Positions 16,627-25,300 of a DNA stretch of 64,000 bases are shown piece after piece. Position numbers and translations under genes: made by a program. Each line of letters starts with the position of its first letter. The first letter of the stretch is position 1. The notes under the pieces were generated by a model. That model made no database searches. It worked only from the letters and a program-made list of their open reading frames with translations, and was not told where the DNA came from. Source of the DNA: Burkholderiales bacterium. GTDB lineage: Bacteria; Pseudomonadota; Gammaproteobacteria; Burkholderiales; Burkholderiaceae_C. The stretch is taken from assembly GCA_947474755.1 (NCBI GenBank), contig CANJJE010000002.1:1-64000 (forward strand). The letters are read 5' to 3'.

Positions 16627-17754
16627 TCAGACTTCCGAGATCAAAGGTTCGCTGGGCTCATCGAGCGCAGCTGTGGAGTCACCCAGCATCCCGTGCTTCT
16701 TGAGCAAGGTGCGCAGCACATTGCGAGAGATCCCCAGCATGGAAGCCGAACGGACCTGATTGAAGCCACACTCGCGATAGGCCTCTTCGACGATGAGGTG
16801 TTCCAGTTCGTTGAACAGCGACTCGCCTGGCTTCTCGAACAGTTCTGCCAGGGCATGGCGCATGGCCTGCAGGCGACCGCGCTCGGCAGGACCGGGCGAG
16901 GTTCGGGCCATTGGTGTGGCCACGGCGCCGTTGAGCTTGAGATCCTCCGGGCGGATCTGCTGCCCCGAAGCCACCAGCAGGGCAAAGTGAATCACGTTCT
17001 CCAGTTCACGAATGTTCCCCGGCCACGCATAGCGTTCCAGCGCGCGCACTGCAGCCGCGCCGAGCTCAGGCATCGGCAGACGCAGCTTGCGGCTGTAGAC
17101 GCCCAGAAAGTGGCGGGCCAGGGGCAGGATGTCCCCCACGCGCTCGCGCAGTGGTGGCAGCCGCAGTTGCGCGATGTTGAGTCGATAGAAGAGATCGAGA
17201 CGGAAGTGGCCCGCAGAGACCGCTTCACTCAAGTCGACATTGGTGGCCGTCACCAACCTGACATCCACCGGGATCGAGCGGCGCGAGCCCAGGCGCACGA
17301 CCTCCTGCTCCTGGATCACTCGCAGCAGCTTGACCTGAAGCGGCAGCGGCAGATCACCGATCTCGTCCAGGAAAAGCGTGCCGTTGTTGGCCGCTTCGAA
17401 CCAGCCCTCCCGACGCGAGGTGGCGCCAGTGAAAGCGCCGACCTCGTGGCCGAAGAGCTCGCTCTCGGCCAGATGCTCGCTGATGGCACCGCAGTTGACC
17501 GCCACGAACGGGCCTTCCCTGCCCGACAGGCGGTGCACATGGCGAGCGACGAGTTCCTTGCCGGTCCCGCTGTCGCCCTCGATCAGTATCGGTGCCGAAC
17601 TCGGCGCCACACGCTCGATCAACGACAGCAGTTCGATCGACGCCGGGTCGACGAAGACCAGCGACTTGGCACGGATAGACAGTGGATGTGCGACTCCATC
17701 GTCAAGCGTCAGAACCGAGTTGTTGAATGTCGTGCTTCGGGGCTGAAGACTCAT
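16627..17754 (-). CDS. Sigma-54-dependent activator, SfnR-like
   Basis: This 375-residue enhancer-binding protein has an AAA+ domain (about 35-270) with Walker [10 protein letters not shown], the sigma-54 contact loop GAFTGA, Walker [11 protein letters not shown] and the R-finger region [12 protein letters not shown]-terminal Fis-type helix-turn-helix follows ([19 protein letters not shown]). It lacks a long sensory N-terminal domain, as in SfnR, the activator of dimethyl sulfone use in Pseudomonas. Such proteins are often controlled by their own expression in sulfur limitation. It lies in the middle of the island, and candidate -24/-12 promoters precede neighbouring units. The 103-base gap upstream is AT-rich around 17815-17840 and may hold its own promoter. 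Confidence 0.85.
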   Translation of the reverse strand: MSLQPRSTTFNNSVLTLDDGVAHPLSIRAKSLVFVDPASIELLSLIERVAPSSAPILIEGDSGTGKELVARHVHRLSGREGPFVAVNCGAISEHLAESELFGHEVGAFTGATSRREGWFEAANNGTLFLDEIGDLPLPLQVKLLRVIQEQEVVRLGSRRSIPVDVRLVTATNVDLSEAVSAGHFRLDLFYRLNIAQLRLPPLRERVGDILPLARHFLGVYSRKLRLPMPELGAAAVRALERYAWPGNIRELENVIHFALLVASGQQIRPEDLKLNGAVATPMARTSPGPAERGRLQAMRHALAELFEKPGESLFNELEHLIVEEAYRECGFNQVRSASMLGISRNVLRTLLKKHGMLGDSTAALDEPSEPLISEV

Positions 17755-17857
17755 TGGATTTCCCTACGGGATGCAAGCTCCGATGGATCGTAGGAGGGGT
17801 GTTGATGACAGACCAATCATTCCTTTGCATAAAGATAAATGCTGAGTCTGCGAGCGT

Positions 17858-19006
17858 TCAACCGTGCGCGCGCAATGGCGCAGCCGTTCGTCCGCGCACC
17901 AGTGGCAAGACTTCCTCGCCCACACGCAAGGCCTCCTCGAGAGCCGGTGTGCTGCTGAGCACGAAGCCATCGACCCCGATGTCGATGTACTTGTCGATCA
18001 GCGCGGCTGCCTGTTCATAGCTGCCGACGAAACCCAGCGGCGAACCCTGGCTTCCCAGGGTGCCGAATCCACCCCATAGGTCCTCGACGATGTGCTGCTG
18101 CACGGTGTCGCCACGTTTCGGATTGGCGCGGAACGATCCGACACCGTCGCCCCGCCCGTTCTCGCGTGCGCGCTGCTCGACGGCATCCCAGTTGACGTTG
18201 GCCCAGGCGCGCTCGACGTAGTCCCAGGCCTCTTCGGCGGTGGGTCGGGCGATGATGTTGAACCGGACACCCGGCCTCACCGTGCGACCGTGCGTGGCAG
18301 CGAGTGCCTGCACGCGAGCGAACTTCAACTTGAGGTTGTCGAAGGGTTCGAGGTGTGTCAGATCGAAGTCGGCGTGCTGTCCCTGAGCCGCCAGCGCGAC
18401 GTCAGAGGATCCGACGAAGTAGAGCTCCGGCAGGCGTTGCCCGGCCAACGGTTCGGGCAGGTAGGCGTCTTTCACCTGAAAGAACTTTCCCTCATAGGTG
18501 AATGGCGTACCACTCCAGACACCCTTGAAGACATCGAGCGCCTCGACAGTTCGCCGATAGCGATCGGCATGCGCAATGCGATCGCCCCACCACAGTTGAC
18601 GCGGCCCACCGCCACCCGTGATGACATTGAACATCAAGCGTCCACCAGAGAGGCGCTGCAGGCTGGCAGATGCCTTGGCCCAGTAGAGTGGATCGAACCA
18701 CATAGGCTGGTACGCGACCATGAAGCGCAGCGTCTTCGTGTGCCGAGCCACCGCGGCCGAGATCACCCAGGGGTCCTCGGAATCAGGAAAGGAAGGGATC
18801 AGTGCGCCGTCGAAGCCCGCGATCTCTGCGGCCCTGGCCACCTCGAGCAGGTAGTCATGGTAGGGCGCACCGTCGGTCTGGCCAGCAGCGACAGCGGGCG
18901 TGAGGTTGCCGTCGATCTGCGGACCCCAGGTACCGCGCGTGTAATGTGGCCGTGTCAGATCACCCTTGCAACCATGAACGGGAATGCGCCAGTGGAATTG
19001 CGGCAT
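17858..19006 (-). CDS. SsuD-like FMNH2-dependent monooxygenase
   Basis: A luciferase-like flavin monooxygenase of 382 residues. It begins FHWRIPVHG and contains FDGALIPSF, FMVAYQP, LSGGRLMFNVITGGG, YFVGSSDVALAAQGQHAD and a C-terminal ALEEALRVGEEVLPLV. These place it in the SsuD/SfnG/DszA-type group that oxidises organosulfur compounds with reduced FMN. AGGAGA lies six bases before the start at 19006. It is the fourth gene of a unit starting with the two permeases and is 31 bases from the paralogue upstream. Its sequence is clearly different from both other paralogues, which suggests a different substrate. Confidence 0.87.
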   Translation of the reverse strand: MPQFHWRIPVHGCKGDLTRPHYTRGTWGPQIDGNLTPAVAAGQTDGAPYHDYLLEVARAAEIAGFDGALIPSFPDSEDPWVISAAVARHTKTLRFMVAYQPMWFDPLYWAKASASLQRLSGGRLMFNVITGGGGPRQLWWGDRIAHADRYRRTVEALDVFKGVWSGTPFTYEGKFFQVKDAYLPEPLAGQRLPELYFVGSSDVALAAQGQHADFDLTHLEPFDNLKLKFARVQALAATHGRTVRPGVRFNIIARPTAEEAWDYVERAWANVNWDAVEQRARENGRGDGVGSFRANPKRGDTVQQHIVEDLWGGFGTLGSQGSPLGFVGSYEQAAALIDKYIDIGVDGFVLSSTPALEEALRVGEEVLPLVRGRTAAPLRAHG

Positions 19007-19037
19007 GTGTATCTCCTTGGGATCGGACGGTTTCTTG

Positions 19038-20162
19038 TCAGGCAGCAGCGGGTATGGCGATGCGGGACGCAGCCCGGGCACGCAATCGCGGCACGACGAA
19101 TTCACCGAAGCGGTAGGCCTCTTCAAGGTGCGGCGGCGATGACAGCACCAGGCTGTCGATACCTGCATCGACGTACTCGGCAAGGCGATCCGCGACGCTG
19201 ACATAGCTTCCGACCAGTCCATTCGGGCCACCGGGACGCAGGCTGGAGAAGCCCGACCACAGGTTGTCCGTCAGTCGCGCAGAGTCGAAATCATCGGACT
19301 CCCCCTCCCCTGCCTCTGGTCCGCTGATGGACACTGTCCTCTGCCGCGCCTGACTCCATTGCCGGCGCAATTCGGACCATGCAGCGTCATCGCTGTGCCG
19401 CACGACGATGTCGGCCTCGAGGGCATAGGCGATTCGTCGACCTTGTGCGGCGGCCAGTGCATCAAGTCTTGCGATGCGCTCCCTGACTTCCGGCAATGGA
19501 AGCACAGGAAGCACATGGACATCCGCATGGCGTGCGCTGAGCGCCAGTGCGTCGTCATGGTCCCCGCTGACGTGGATCGTTGGCAGCCGCTGACCTTGCA
19601 ATGCCTGCGGAAATCCGCCGTTCTCCACTTCGTAGAAGCGCCCTTGCCAGGTGAACGGCGCGTCGTTCCAGAATCCCTTTGCCACGGTAAGAAATTCATC
19701 GGTGCGTGCGATCTGATCGGCCAGCGAGAAGGATCTTCCGTACCAGGGCCGCGGGGGCGGTGTGCCATCGAAAACGAAGTTCCAGTCAAGCCGGCCACCC
19801 GACAGGCGCTGGAAGCTGTTGGCAATCTTGGCCGAGTAGACCGCCGATAACAGCGGCGTGAACAGCGCAGGCACGAAATGCAGTCTGCGCGCGTCACGCG
19901 CGAGGGCGCTGGCGAGCACCTGCGTCTCTTCGCCCGCTGCGGTGTGCGGAATCCATAGGCTGTCGAAGCCTGAAAGTTCAGCGGCGCGAGCGATCTGCGT
20001 GAGCAGATCGAGATACGTGAAGCCGTCACGCTGCACGCCGGTTCGTGCAAACACATGCGGTTGCCGCCGGTCCGCGGCATAGTCCCCGCGATTCCAGGTG
20101 CCCGGATTGAGCACGCGTCCATCGCCGTGTGTGGGCAAGCGCCAGTGAAGTTGCAGCCTCAT
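19038..20162 (-). CDS. SsuD-like FMNH2-dependent monooxygenase
   Basis: A 374-residue luciferase-like monooxygenase starting LQLHWRLPTHGDGRV. Family segments are FDSLWIPHTA, LSGGRLDWNFVFDG, NLWSGFSSLRPGGPNGLVGS and the C-terminal HLEEAYRFGEFVVPRL. AAGGAGA stands eight bases before the start at 20162. It is encoded directly after the second SsuC-like permease, so uptake and cleavage are probably co-expressed. FMNH2 would come from SsuE (32604). The exact sulfonate or sulfone substrate cannot be inferred. Confidence 0.87.
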   Translation of the reverse strand: MRLQLHWRLPTHGDGRVLNPGTWNRGDYAADRRQPHVFARTGVQRDGFTYLDLLTQIARAAELSGFDSLWIPHTAAGEETQVLASALARDARRLHFVPALFTPLLSAVYSAKIANSFQRLSGGRLDWNFVFDGTPPPRPWYGRSFSLADQIARTDEFLTVAKGFWNDAPFTWQGRFYEVENGGFPQALQGQRLPTIHVSGDHDDALALSARHADVHVLPVLPLPEVRERIARLDALAAAQGRRIAYALEADIVVRHSDDAAWSELRRQWSQARQRTVSISGPEAGEGESDDFDSARLTDNLWSGFSSLRPGGPNGLVGSYVSVADRLAEYVDAGIDSLVLSSPPHLEEAYRFGEFVVPRLRARAASRIAIPAAA

Positions 20163-20190
20163 TCAGTGATCTCCTTGGGAATTAAACAGG

Positions 20191-20976
20191 TCACCGCGCA
20201 AAGGCGGTGTGGCGCCAGCGCAGCAAGCGCTGGGTCGCCCAGCAAACGCATTGATGCATTGCGTAGCCCAGCAGCGCAATGAACACCAGACACACGATCA
20301 CCACTTCCATGCGGGCAGCCGTCTGGGCGCGCTCCATCACCGAGCTCAGGCCAGGCCCGACCGTGAACAGAAGTTCCACGCCCACAGTCGCCAGCCATGC
20401 AAACGCGACACCGTGCTGAAGTCCTGTCGCGATGGACGGCAGCGCTGCTGGCAGCAGGATTCGCCGGAATGCCGTGACGCGAGACAGCCGCAGCACGCGC
20501 CCGACCTCGACATACCGCACATCGACACGGTGCAAACCCTCATAGGTGTTGAGCACGATGACTTCGAACACCGACAGGCTCACCACCAGCAGCTTGGAGA
20601 GTTCGGTATTGCCGAACCACAACCCGATCAAGGGGATGAGGGCCAGATTGGGCACCTGCCGCATGGCCTGCACCAGGGGATTGAGCAGATCTCCCAGCGG
20701 GCGCCAGAACGCCATCGCCAGTCCAAGGATCAGGCCTGCAGAACCTCCGACGACAAGCCCCTTGAGGGCGGTGATCAGGCTGGCCGTGATGTTGGCGGCC
20801 AACCCACCTCCCTGAATGAGCTCGACAAACGCTGCCGCGATGGCCTGCAACGGCACGAAGGCAAAGGCCTGGGTGTCGCCCTGCATCGATGCCCATTGCC
20901 AGATCCCGATCAGACACAAGGGCAGCACTGCACCAACGGCCAGGTCGATCGATCGCTGAGTGAAGGCGCGCCTCAT
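20191..20976 (-). CDS. SsuC-like ABC transporter permease
   Basis: This inner-membrane permease of 261 residues has about six hydrophobic segments. The central part resembles the binding-protein-dependent transport EAA loop: YVEVGRVLRLSRVTAFRRILLPAALP. It belongs to the SsuC/TauC/NrtB group. The start overlaps the stop of the upstream permease gene by four bases, so translation is coupled. With the permease at 20973 it may form a heterodimeric channel, or the two may be separate systems sharing one ATPase. Confidence 0.88.
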   Translation of the reverse strand: MRRAFTQRSIDLAVGAVLPLCLIGIWQWASMQGDTQAFAFVPLQAIAAAFVELIQGGGLAANITASLITALKGLVVGGSAGLILGLAMAFWRPLGDLLNPLVQAMRQVPNLALIPLIGLWFGNTELSKLLVVSLSVFEVIVLNTYEGLHRVDVRYVEVGRVLRLSRVTAFRRILLPAALPSIATGLQHGVAFAWLATVGVELLFTVGPGLSSVMERAQTAARMEVVIVCLVFIALLGYAMHQCVCWATQRLLRWRHTAFAR

Positions 20977-21734
20977 CGCGCCCCCTTCCAGCCGGTGAGG
21001 CGCACTTCGAGCGCCTTGAGGGCGCGGTCCATCGCGAATCCAATCAGACCGGCAATCACCAGCCCGAGCATCACGACATCCATGCGGAACATCTGGCGGC
21101 CGAATTCCATCATCTGCCCGAGACCGGCATCGCTGGCGATCAGTTCGGCAGCCACCAGGGTGCCCCAGGATCGACCGGCTGCGAGGCGGAACCCGGTGAC
21201 CACATCAGGCACCGTGGCCGGCAAGAGGATCTTCCAGAGCACGGTACGACGTGGCAACCTGTAGGCGCGGGCGACCTCGATGTGGGCCGCTGGAATGCCA
21301 CGCACGGCCTCGGCCGCAGCGAGGGCGACCGGAAAGAAGGCCGCCTTCATGATGATCACGACCTTGAAGGTCTCATCCACGCCCAGGATCAGGATCAACA
21401 CTGGAATCAGCGCAATTGATGGCACCTGCCTCACGGTGTTGAACAAGGGGGCCGTGGCCACGTCGAAAGTTCGCGACACGGCCATCAAGATGCCGAACAG
21501 CAGACCGATGCCGCTGCCGAGCGCCAGACCGACGATCAGTCGCCCGAGACTCACGCTCAGGTGAGCCTGCAGTTCACCACTGCTCAATCCATCGGTGAGC
21601 GATTGAGCGACGGCCTGTGGCGACACCAGCAGGCTGGGTGGATACCAGCCCGCTGCGGCCACGGCCCACCAGGCGCTCAGCACCAAACCGAAGGGGAGCG
21701 CGGACTTGATCAAGTTCTGCCATCGCGAATTCAT
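20973..21734 (-). CDS. SsuC-like ABC transporter permease
   Basis: First gene of the permease-monooxygenase unit, coding for 253 residues with about six membrane helices. The EAA-type loop reads HIEVARAYRLPRRTVLWKIL. It resembles SsuC-type permeases more than amino-acid permeases. GGAAAG lies before the ATG at 21734, but the same bases overlap a candidate sigma-54 promoter (21747-21761), so the true start or promoter is uncertain; a TTG at codon 8 is an alternative. Confidence 0.87.
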   Translation of the reverse strand: MNSRWQNLIKSALPFGLVLSAWWAVAAAGWYPPSLLVSPQAVAQSLTDGLSSGELQAHLSVSLGRLIVGLALGSGIGLLFGILMAVSRTFDVATAPLFNTVRQVPSIALIPVLILILGVDETFKVVIIMKAAFFPVALAAAEAVRGIPAAHIEVARAYRLPRRTVLWKILLPATVPDVVTGFRLAAGRSWGTLVAAELIASDAGLGQMMEFGRQMFRMDVVMLGLVIAGLIGFAMDRALKALEVRLTGWKGAR

Positions 21735-21746
21735 TCAAGGCTTTCC

Positions 21747-21761
21747 GCGAAATCCGTGCCA
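21747..21761 (-). promoter_or_regulatory. Candidate sigma-54 promoter of the permease-monooxygenase unit
   Basis: The minus strand reads TGGCACGGATTTCGC, a single mismatch from TGGCACGNNNNTTGC. It lies so close to the ATG at 21734 that transcription would begin at or next to the start codon. Confidence 0.5.
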
Positions 21762-21826
21762 TCGCCCAAGCGTGACGCTGACGCCCCGCAGCGGGCCCAA
21801 ACAGTTCGGCAAATGCACTGATCTAC

Positions 21827-21858
21827 CTGTTGGCCTTGCAGCACGCCTGCTGCAAGGC
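21827..21858. promoter_or_regulatory. Candidate activator-binding palindrome
   Basis: Arms GCCTTGCAGCA and TGCTGCAAGGC are perfect complements with a four-base spacer (21833-21858). The left part, CTGTTGGCCTTGCAGCA at 21827-21843, recurs with one change at 25325-25341. It is 80-110 bases upstream of the -24/-12 site, where sigma-54 activators commonly bind. Which protein binds is inferred only. Confidence 0.5.
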
Positions 21859-22037
21859 TGTTGAGGCGGCGCGAACACGAACCCGCTGAAGGCCAACCTT
21901 CGTCCGTTGCGACATCACGTGCTGCATATGCTTACTCGGCAAACGCAGTGGCTCGTCACTGTCCTCTGTTGCTACCCTCTCGCGTTTCAGGGCCTGCGCC
22001 CCCAGCCAGCGCGATCGCCTGACCTCCAAGGATGCTC

Positions 22038-22631
22038 ATGTCGCAACGTACGCCAGACCACGAGATCGACCCACAGTTCACGTCGCGCTGGTCACCGCGC
22101 GCATTCACCGGTGAGCCCATCGACGAGGCCACTCTGCTGCGGTTCCTGGAAGCAGCCCGATGGGCACCCTCGGGATTCAATGCGCAGCCCTGGCGCTTTG
22201 TTTGGGGTCGAGCCGGCACACCGGCCTGGGGACCCATCTTTGAAACGCTGTCGGCCTACAACCAACTCTGGGCGCAGCGCGCTTCGGCGCTGGTGGTGGT
22301 GCTGTCGCAGCATCGCTGGGTCCCGCCGGGGAAGACCGAGCTGCAGGACAACACAACGCATGCTTTCGATGCCGGTGCGGCTTGGGGCCATCTCGCACTT
22401 CAGGCAAGCCTGTCTGGCTGGCACACGCATGGCATGGGCGGCTTTGATCACGCACAGGCACGTTCGAACCTGGGCATTCCGGACACGTTCACGACACACA
22501 TCGTCATCGCGATCGGCCGCGTAGGCGACAAGTCAGTGCTGCCAGACTCGCTTCAGGCCCGAGAGACGCCGAGCCAACGATTGCCATTAGCGGCACTGGC
22601 CAGCGAGGGCCGCTTCTCCATCACGGACTGA
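22038..22631 (+). CDS. Nitroreductase-family flavoprotein
   Basis: The product is a 197-residue FMN-dependent oxidoreductase. Family features are FTSRWSPRAFTGEPI near the N terminus, RWAPSGFNAQPWRFVW, the central DAGAAWGHLALQASL and the C-terminal VVIAIGRVG-like strand. The start at 22038 is preferred because AAGGA lies eight bases upstream; the ATG at 22032 is inside that spacing. Members reduce nitro or quinone groups or act in flavin supply. It is divergent from the organosulfur permease unit, so it may supply reduced flavin or detoxify an intermediate, but this is not shown. Confidence 0.82.
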   Translation: MSQRTPDHEIDPQFTSRWSPRAFTGEPIDEATLLRFLEAARWAPSGFNAQPWRFVWGRAGTPAWGPIFETLSAYNQLWAQRASALVVVLSQHRWVPPGKTELQDNTTHAFDAGAAWGHLALQASLSGWHTHGMGGFDHAQARSNLGIPDTFTTHIVIAIGRVGDKSVLPDSLQARETPSQRLPLAALASEGRFSITD

Positions 22632-22679
22632 CCTCACACGGGGATTGACATCGATGCCCGCGGGCATCGACGTCGTACC

Positions 22680-23456
22680 TCAGGGCTGGAAAACGACGTC
22701 GAGCGTGACGAGCACTTCTGAATTGCCCAGTGCCGAGCACTGCATTCGCTTGATCGCGGCCTGAAGGTACTTGTAATACTGCTTCGGGCCGGACTGCGGC
22801 AACACTTCGGTGACCTGCGTGCCCCGAACCTTCAGCAGCGTGCGGACAGTGCCGGGGATGCCAACCCGTTCAAAGGCTGATTCCATCGCCTCGGCAATCA
22901 CCGCCTGGTAGCCAGGACAGGCCACTCCGATCTCCTGCTTCGCCGGCTCGATCCTCGCTACTGGCAGAGGTTCGGGCGGGGGCGGCTCGATTGCGACCGG
23001 CGCGGGTGGGGGCGTGGACTGCACATCTGCAATCACTGGTACCGATGGAACCACGGGCGTGATGTCGGGGGGAGGCACGTAGGCAGGTGCCTGTGGCGGT
23101 CTGCGCGCTTCCTTGATTTGTTCGATCTTCGGCGGAGGCGGCGGGGGTTCGGGAATGATTTCAGGAACGATGATCATCTCGATCGGCGGCTTGACGCTCT
23201 CGACCACATCGCGTGCCAGCCCGGAGGTCAGCGCCCAGCCGACCAGCACATGCAGCCCCACAACCCAGGCCAGCCCGGCCTTGCGCCCCGCTCGCAGATC
23301 CGACGGCAACGGTGCCTTGGCGCCAGAGGGCGCAAAGCCTGCATTCCAGGGCACCGAGCCCGTGCGCGCCGCACCAGACGCGGAAGGCAACGGCAACGAC
23401 AAGCCGAGGCCCGCGGCTGGACCGAAGCCTCCATTCGATGGATAGACAGCGCTCAT
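22680..23456 (-). CDS. tonB: Energy transducer TonB
   Basis: This 258-residue inner-membrane-anchored protein has a single hydrophobic segment (about 60-78: LAWVVGLHVLVGWAL), a proline-rich periplasmic linker (PEIIPEPPPPPPKIEQ and several more Pro clusters) and a C-terminal TonB domain with VGIPGTVRTLLKVRGTQV. TonB couples the proton gradient to outer-membrane receptors. It is the last gene of an exbB-exbD-exbD-tonB unit. Placement beside the organosulfur island with its TonB-dependent receptor suggests a dedicated Ton system. Confidence 0.85.
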   Translation of the reverse strand: MSAVYPSNGGFGPAAGLGLSLPLPSASGAARTGSVPWNAGFAPSGAKAPLPSDLRAGRKAGLAWVVGLHVLVGWALTSGLARDVVESVKPPIEMIIVPEIIPEPPPPPPKIEQIKEARRPPQAPAYVPPPDITPVVPSVPVIADVQSTPPPAPVAIEPPPPEPLPVARIEPAKQEIGVACPGYQAVIAEAMESAFERVGIPGTVRTLLKVRGTQVTEVLPQSGPKQYYKYLQAAIKRMQCSALGNSEVLVTLDVVFQP

Positions 23457-23466
23457 GCTCGCCTCC

Positions 23467-23901
23467 TCATGGTTCGATGAATTGCTCGCTGCCCACGACG
23501 CCCATCTTGCGCAGCCCGTTCTGCTCCAGGGCGACCATCACCTCGACGAAGCTGTCGTACCTCGCCAGCTGGTGCGGTCGGACATGCACCTCAGGCTGCA
23601 CGGATTGCCGAGCCGATGCCTGCATCTTGGAGACGAGCTCGTCATTGCTGGTGACTGGAACGCCGTTCCAGTAAATCGTGCTGATTTCATCGATGTCGAT
23701 CTTGACCACCTCAGGTTTGACCTCGCTCGGCGGCGGTGTAGTCAGTGGCAGATTCAGCTTCACCGAATGCAGCTGGATCGGTATCGTGATGATCAGCATC
23801 ACCAGCAGCACCAGCAGCACATCGATCAAAGGCGTGGTGTTGATGTCGATGATCGAATCATCAGCGCCAGCACCTGAGGCGTCCTTCACATGCATGCCCA
23901 T
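23467..23901 (-). CDS. exbD: ExbD-like biopolymer transport protein (second copy)
   Basis: A 144-residue ExbD/TolR-family protein with short cytoplasmic N terminus, one transmembrane helix and periplasmic domain. The helix region INTTPLIDVLLVLLVMLIIT includes the conserved Asp that takes part in proton transfer. The start at 23901 follows AGGA at a spacing of about eight bases. The gene lies 16 bases after the other exbD and ten bases before tonB. Two unequal ExbD proteins in one Ton operon occur in several Proteobacteria, where each may favour different receptors. Confidence 0.87.
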   Translation of the reverse strand: MGMHVKDASGAGADDSIIDINTTPLIDVLLVLLVMLIITIPIQLHSVKLNLPLTTPPPSEVKPEVVKIDIDEISTIYWNGVPVTSNDELVSKMQASARQSVQPEVHVRPHQLARYDSFVEVMVALEQNGLRKMGVVGSEQFIEP

Positions 23902-23917
23902 GGGAATGTCCTGTGTT

Positions 23918-24343
23918 TCAACCGCGCGGTGGCGGCTCGGTAATGAATCCCACCTTGGCAATACCGGCGCGCTGGCAGGCATGGACGATGCGACCGACGG
24001 GCGCATAGGTCGATCTCAGATCACCTCGTATCTGAACCTCGGGCTGCGGCTGCTGCTGGGCCGCCAGCTTCAGCCGATCCACCAGGACCGCGGTGCTGGT
24101 GACCGGCGCGTCCAGCCAGTACAGCTGTCCCGCGGCATCGACACTGATGACGATGTTTTCAGGCTTGGTTTCCCGAACCTCGTTGCGCTCCTTCGGCAGA
24201 TCCACCGGCACCGAGAAATTGACAACCGGAATCGTGATCAGAAAGATGATCAGCAGCACCAGCATCACATCCACTAGCGGCGTCGTGTTGATGTCCGGGA
24301 TCGAATCCTCCAGCGCGGCGGCCTGACGTCGTTTGCGAACCAT
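23918..24343 (-). CDS. exbD: ExbD-like biopolymer transport protein (first copy)
   Basis: A 141-residue ExbD/TolR-family protein. A basic start MVRKRRQA is followed by INTTPLVDVMLVLLIIFLIT with the conserved Asp. The periplasmic part ends in HACQRAGIAKVGFITEPP. ATG at 24343 with GAGG upstream is the likely start. It differs clearly from the second exbD product at 23467, so this is not a recent duplication. Confidence 0.87.
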   Translation of the reverse strand: MVRKRRQAAALEDSIPDINTTPLVDVMLVLLIIFLITIPVVNFSVPVDLPKERNEVRETKPENIVISVDAAGQLYWLDAPVTSTAVLVDRLKLAAQQQPQPEVQIRGDLRSTYAPVGRIVHACQRAGIAKVGFITEPPPRG

Positions 24344-24357
24344 GATCAATGCCTCGA

Positions 24358-25122
24358 TCAGCGCAGCGCCGTCTGCGCAAGCAGAGCGGAATGCAGGTCA
24401 TCTCCAAACGATCGAACCGCTTCGATCGCGGACTTGTTGCGACGAGCAAGCCAGTTGTACCCAAGCAAGGCGGGCACCGCGACCGCGAGACCGATGGCCG
24501 TCATGATCAGCGCCTCGCCCACAGGCCCAGCCACCTTGTCGATCGATGCCTGACCAGCGATGCCGATGGCGGTGAGCGCGTGATAGATCCCCCACACCGT
24601 ACCGAACAGCCCCACAAAGGGCGCCGTGGAACTGACTGCCGCCAAGAATGGGAGCCCGTCTTGCAACGACGCCTGAATGCGATCGATTGCACGCTCAATG
24701 CCGACCGACAGCCAGTCGTACAAGCCAATGTGTTGGCCCAGTCGCGGGTGCTTGTCGGTGGCGTCGATGCCAGCCTCCGCCACAAAGCGGAACGGGCTCT
24801 GCTTGCTGAGCGCTTCGACGCCCTGCTCAACGCTCGGCGCACCCCAGAACTTCTTGGAGGCATCTCGACCCTGGCGCACGAGCTTCGATTGCTCGATGAG
24901 CTTGGTGATGATGATGTACCAACTGCCGAGACTCATGACAGCGAGGATCAGCAAAACGGCCTTCGCCACGCCGTCGCTCTGAGCCCACAGCGCGCTGATG
25001 CCGTAAGGGTTCTCGACTGGAACGGACGTTCCGCCCTGCGCCTGCGCGAATGCACAGATCGACAGCAACGTTACGCCGACGACGATTCGTGAGAGTACGG
25101 ACATGCTGTTGTGGGTTTTCAT
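24358..25122 (-). CDS. exbB: ExbB-like proton channel subunit (MotA/TolQ/ExbB family)
   Basis: The product is 254 residues. An N-terminal signal-like segment (ICAFAQAQ) precedes three membrane helices. The last two carry family marks SSTAPFVGLFGTVWGIYHAL and GEALIMTAIGLAVAVPALLG. It heads the Ton operon. ATG at 25122 is chosen although the ribosome-binding site is weak (AAGTGA); the open frame extends to a GTG at 25131. A candidate sigma-54 promoter lies at 25204-25218, which would link the energiser to the organosulfur regulon. Confidence 0.87.
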   Translation of the reverse strand: MKTHNSMSVLSRIVVGVTLLSICAFAQAQGGTSVPVENPYGISALWAQSDGVAKAVLLILAVMSLGSWYIIITKLIEQSKLVRQGRDASKKFWGAPSVEQGVEALSKQSPFRFVAEAGIDATDKHPRLGQHIGLYDWLSVGIERAIDRIQASLQDGLPFLAAVSSTAPFVGLFGTVWGIYHALTAIGIAGQASIDKVAGPVGEALIMTAIGLAVAVPALLGYNWLARRNKSAIEAVRSFGDDLHSALLAQTALR

Positions 25123-25203
25123 CGAGATCACTTTGCTGTGTGAAACGGATCGGCAGATCGATCTGACGGCGAGAAGATCTGAGTGGTGTGTCAGCCAGTC
25201 AGA

Positions 25204-25218
25204 GCAAGGAAGGCGCCA
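25204..25218 (-). promoter_or_regulatory. Candidate sigma-54 promoter of the Ton operon
   Basis: The minus strand reads TGGCGCCTTCCTTGC; GG, TTGC and spacing match the sigma-54 consensus, with two changes in the -24 block. It would give a leader of about 70 bases before exbB. Confidence 0.5.
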
Positions 25219-25300
25219 ACCCTGATTGAGAGGCGGAACACCTCGCGCCGAGAGGCAAAGCGCCGCCAGATGGGCTCAATTGCTGCTGCGCCTTCAACAC

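Larger units (their letters stand above)
21735..22037. other. Divergent regulatory region between permease and nitroreductase genes
   Basis: This region separates the minus-strand permease unit from the plus-strand nitroreductase gene. It holds a candidate sigma-54 promoter (21747-21761), a palindrome at 21833-21858 and outer inverted arms GTTGGCCTT (21829-21837) / AAGGCCAAC (21889-21897). No gene is supported inside it. Confidence 0.6.
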
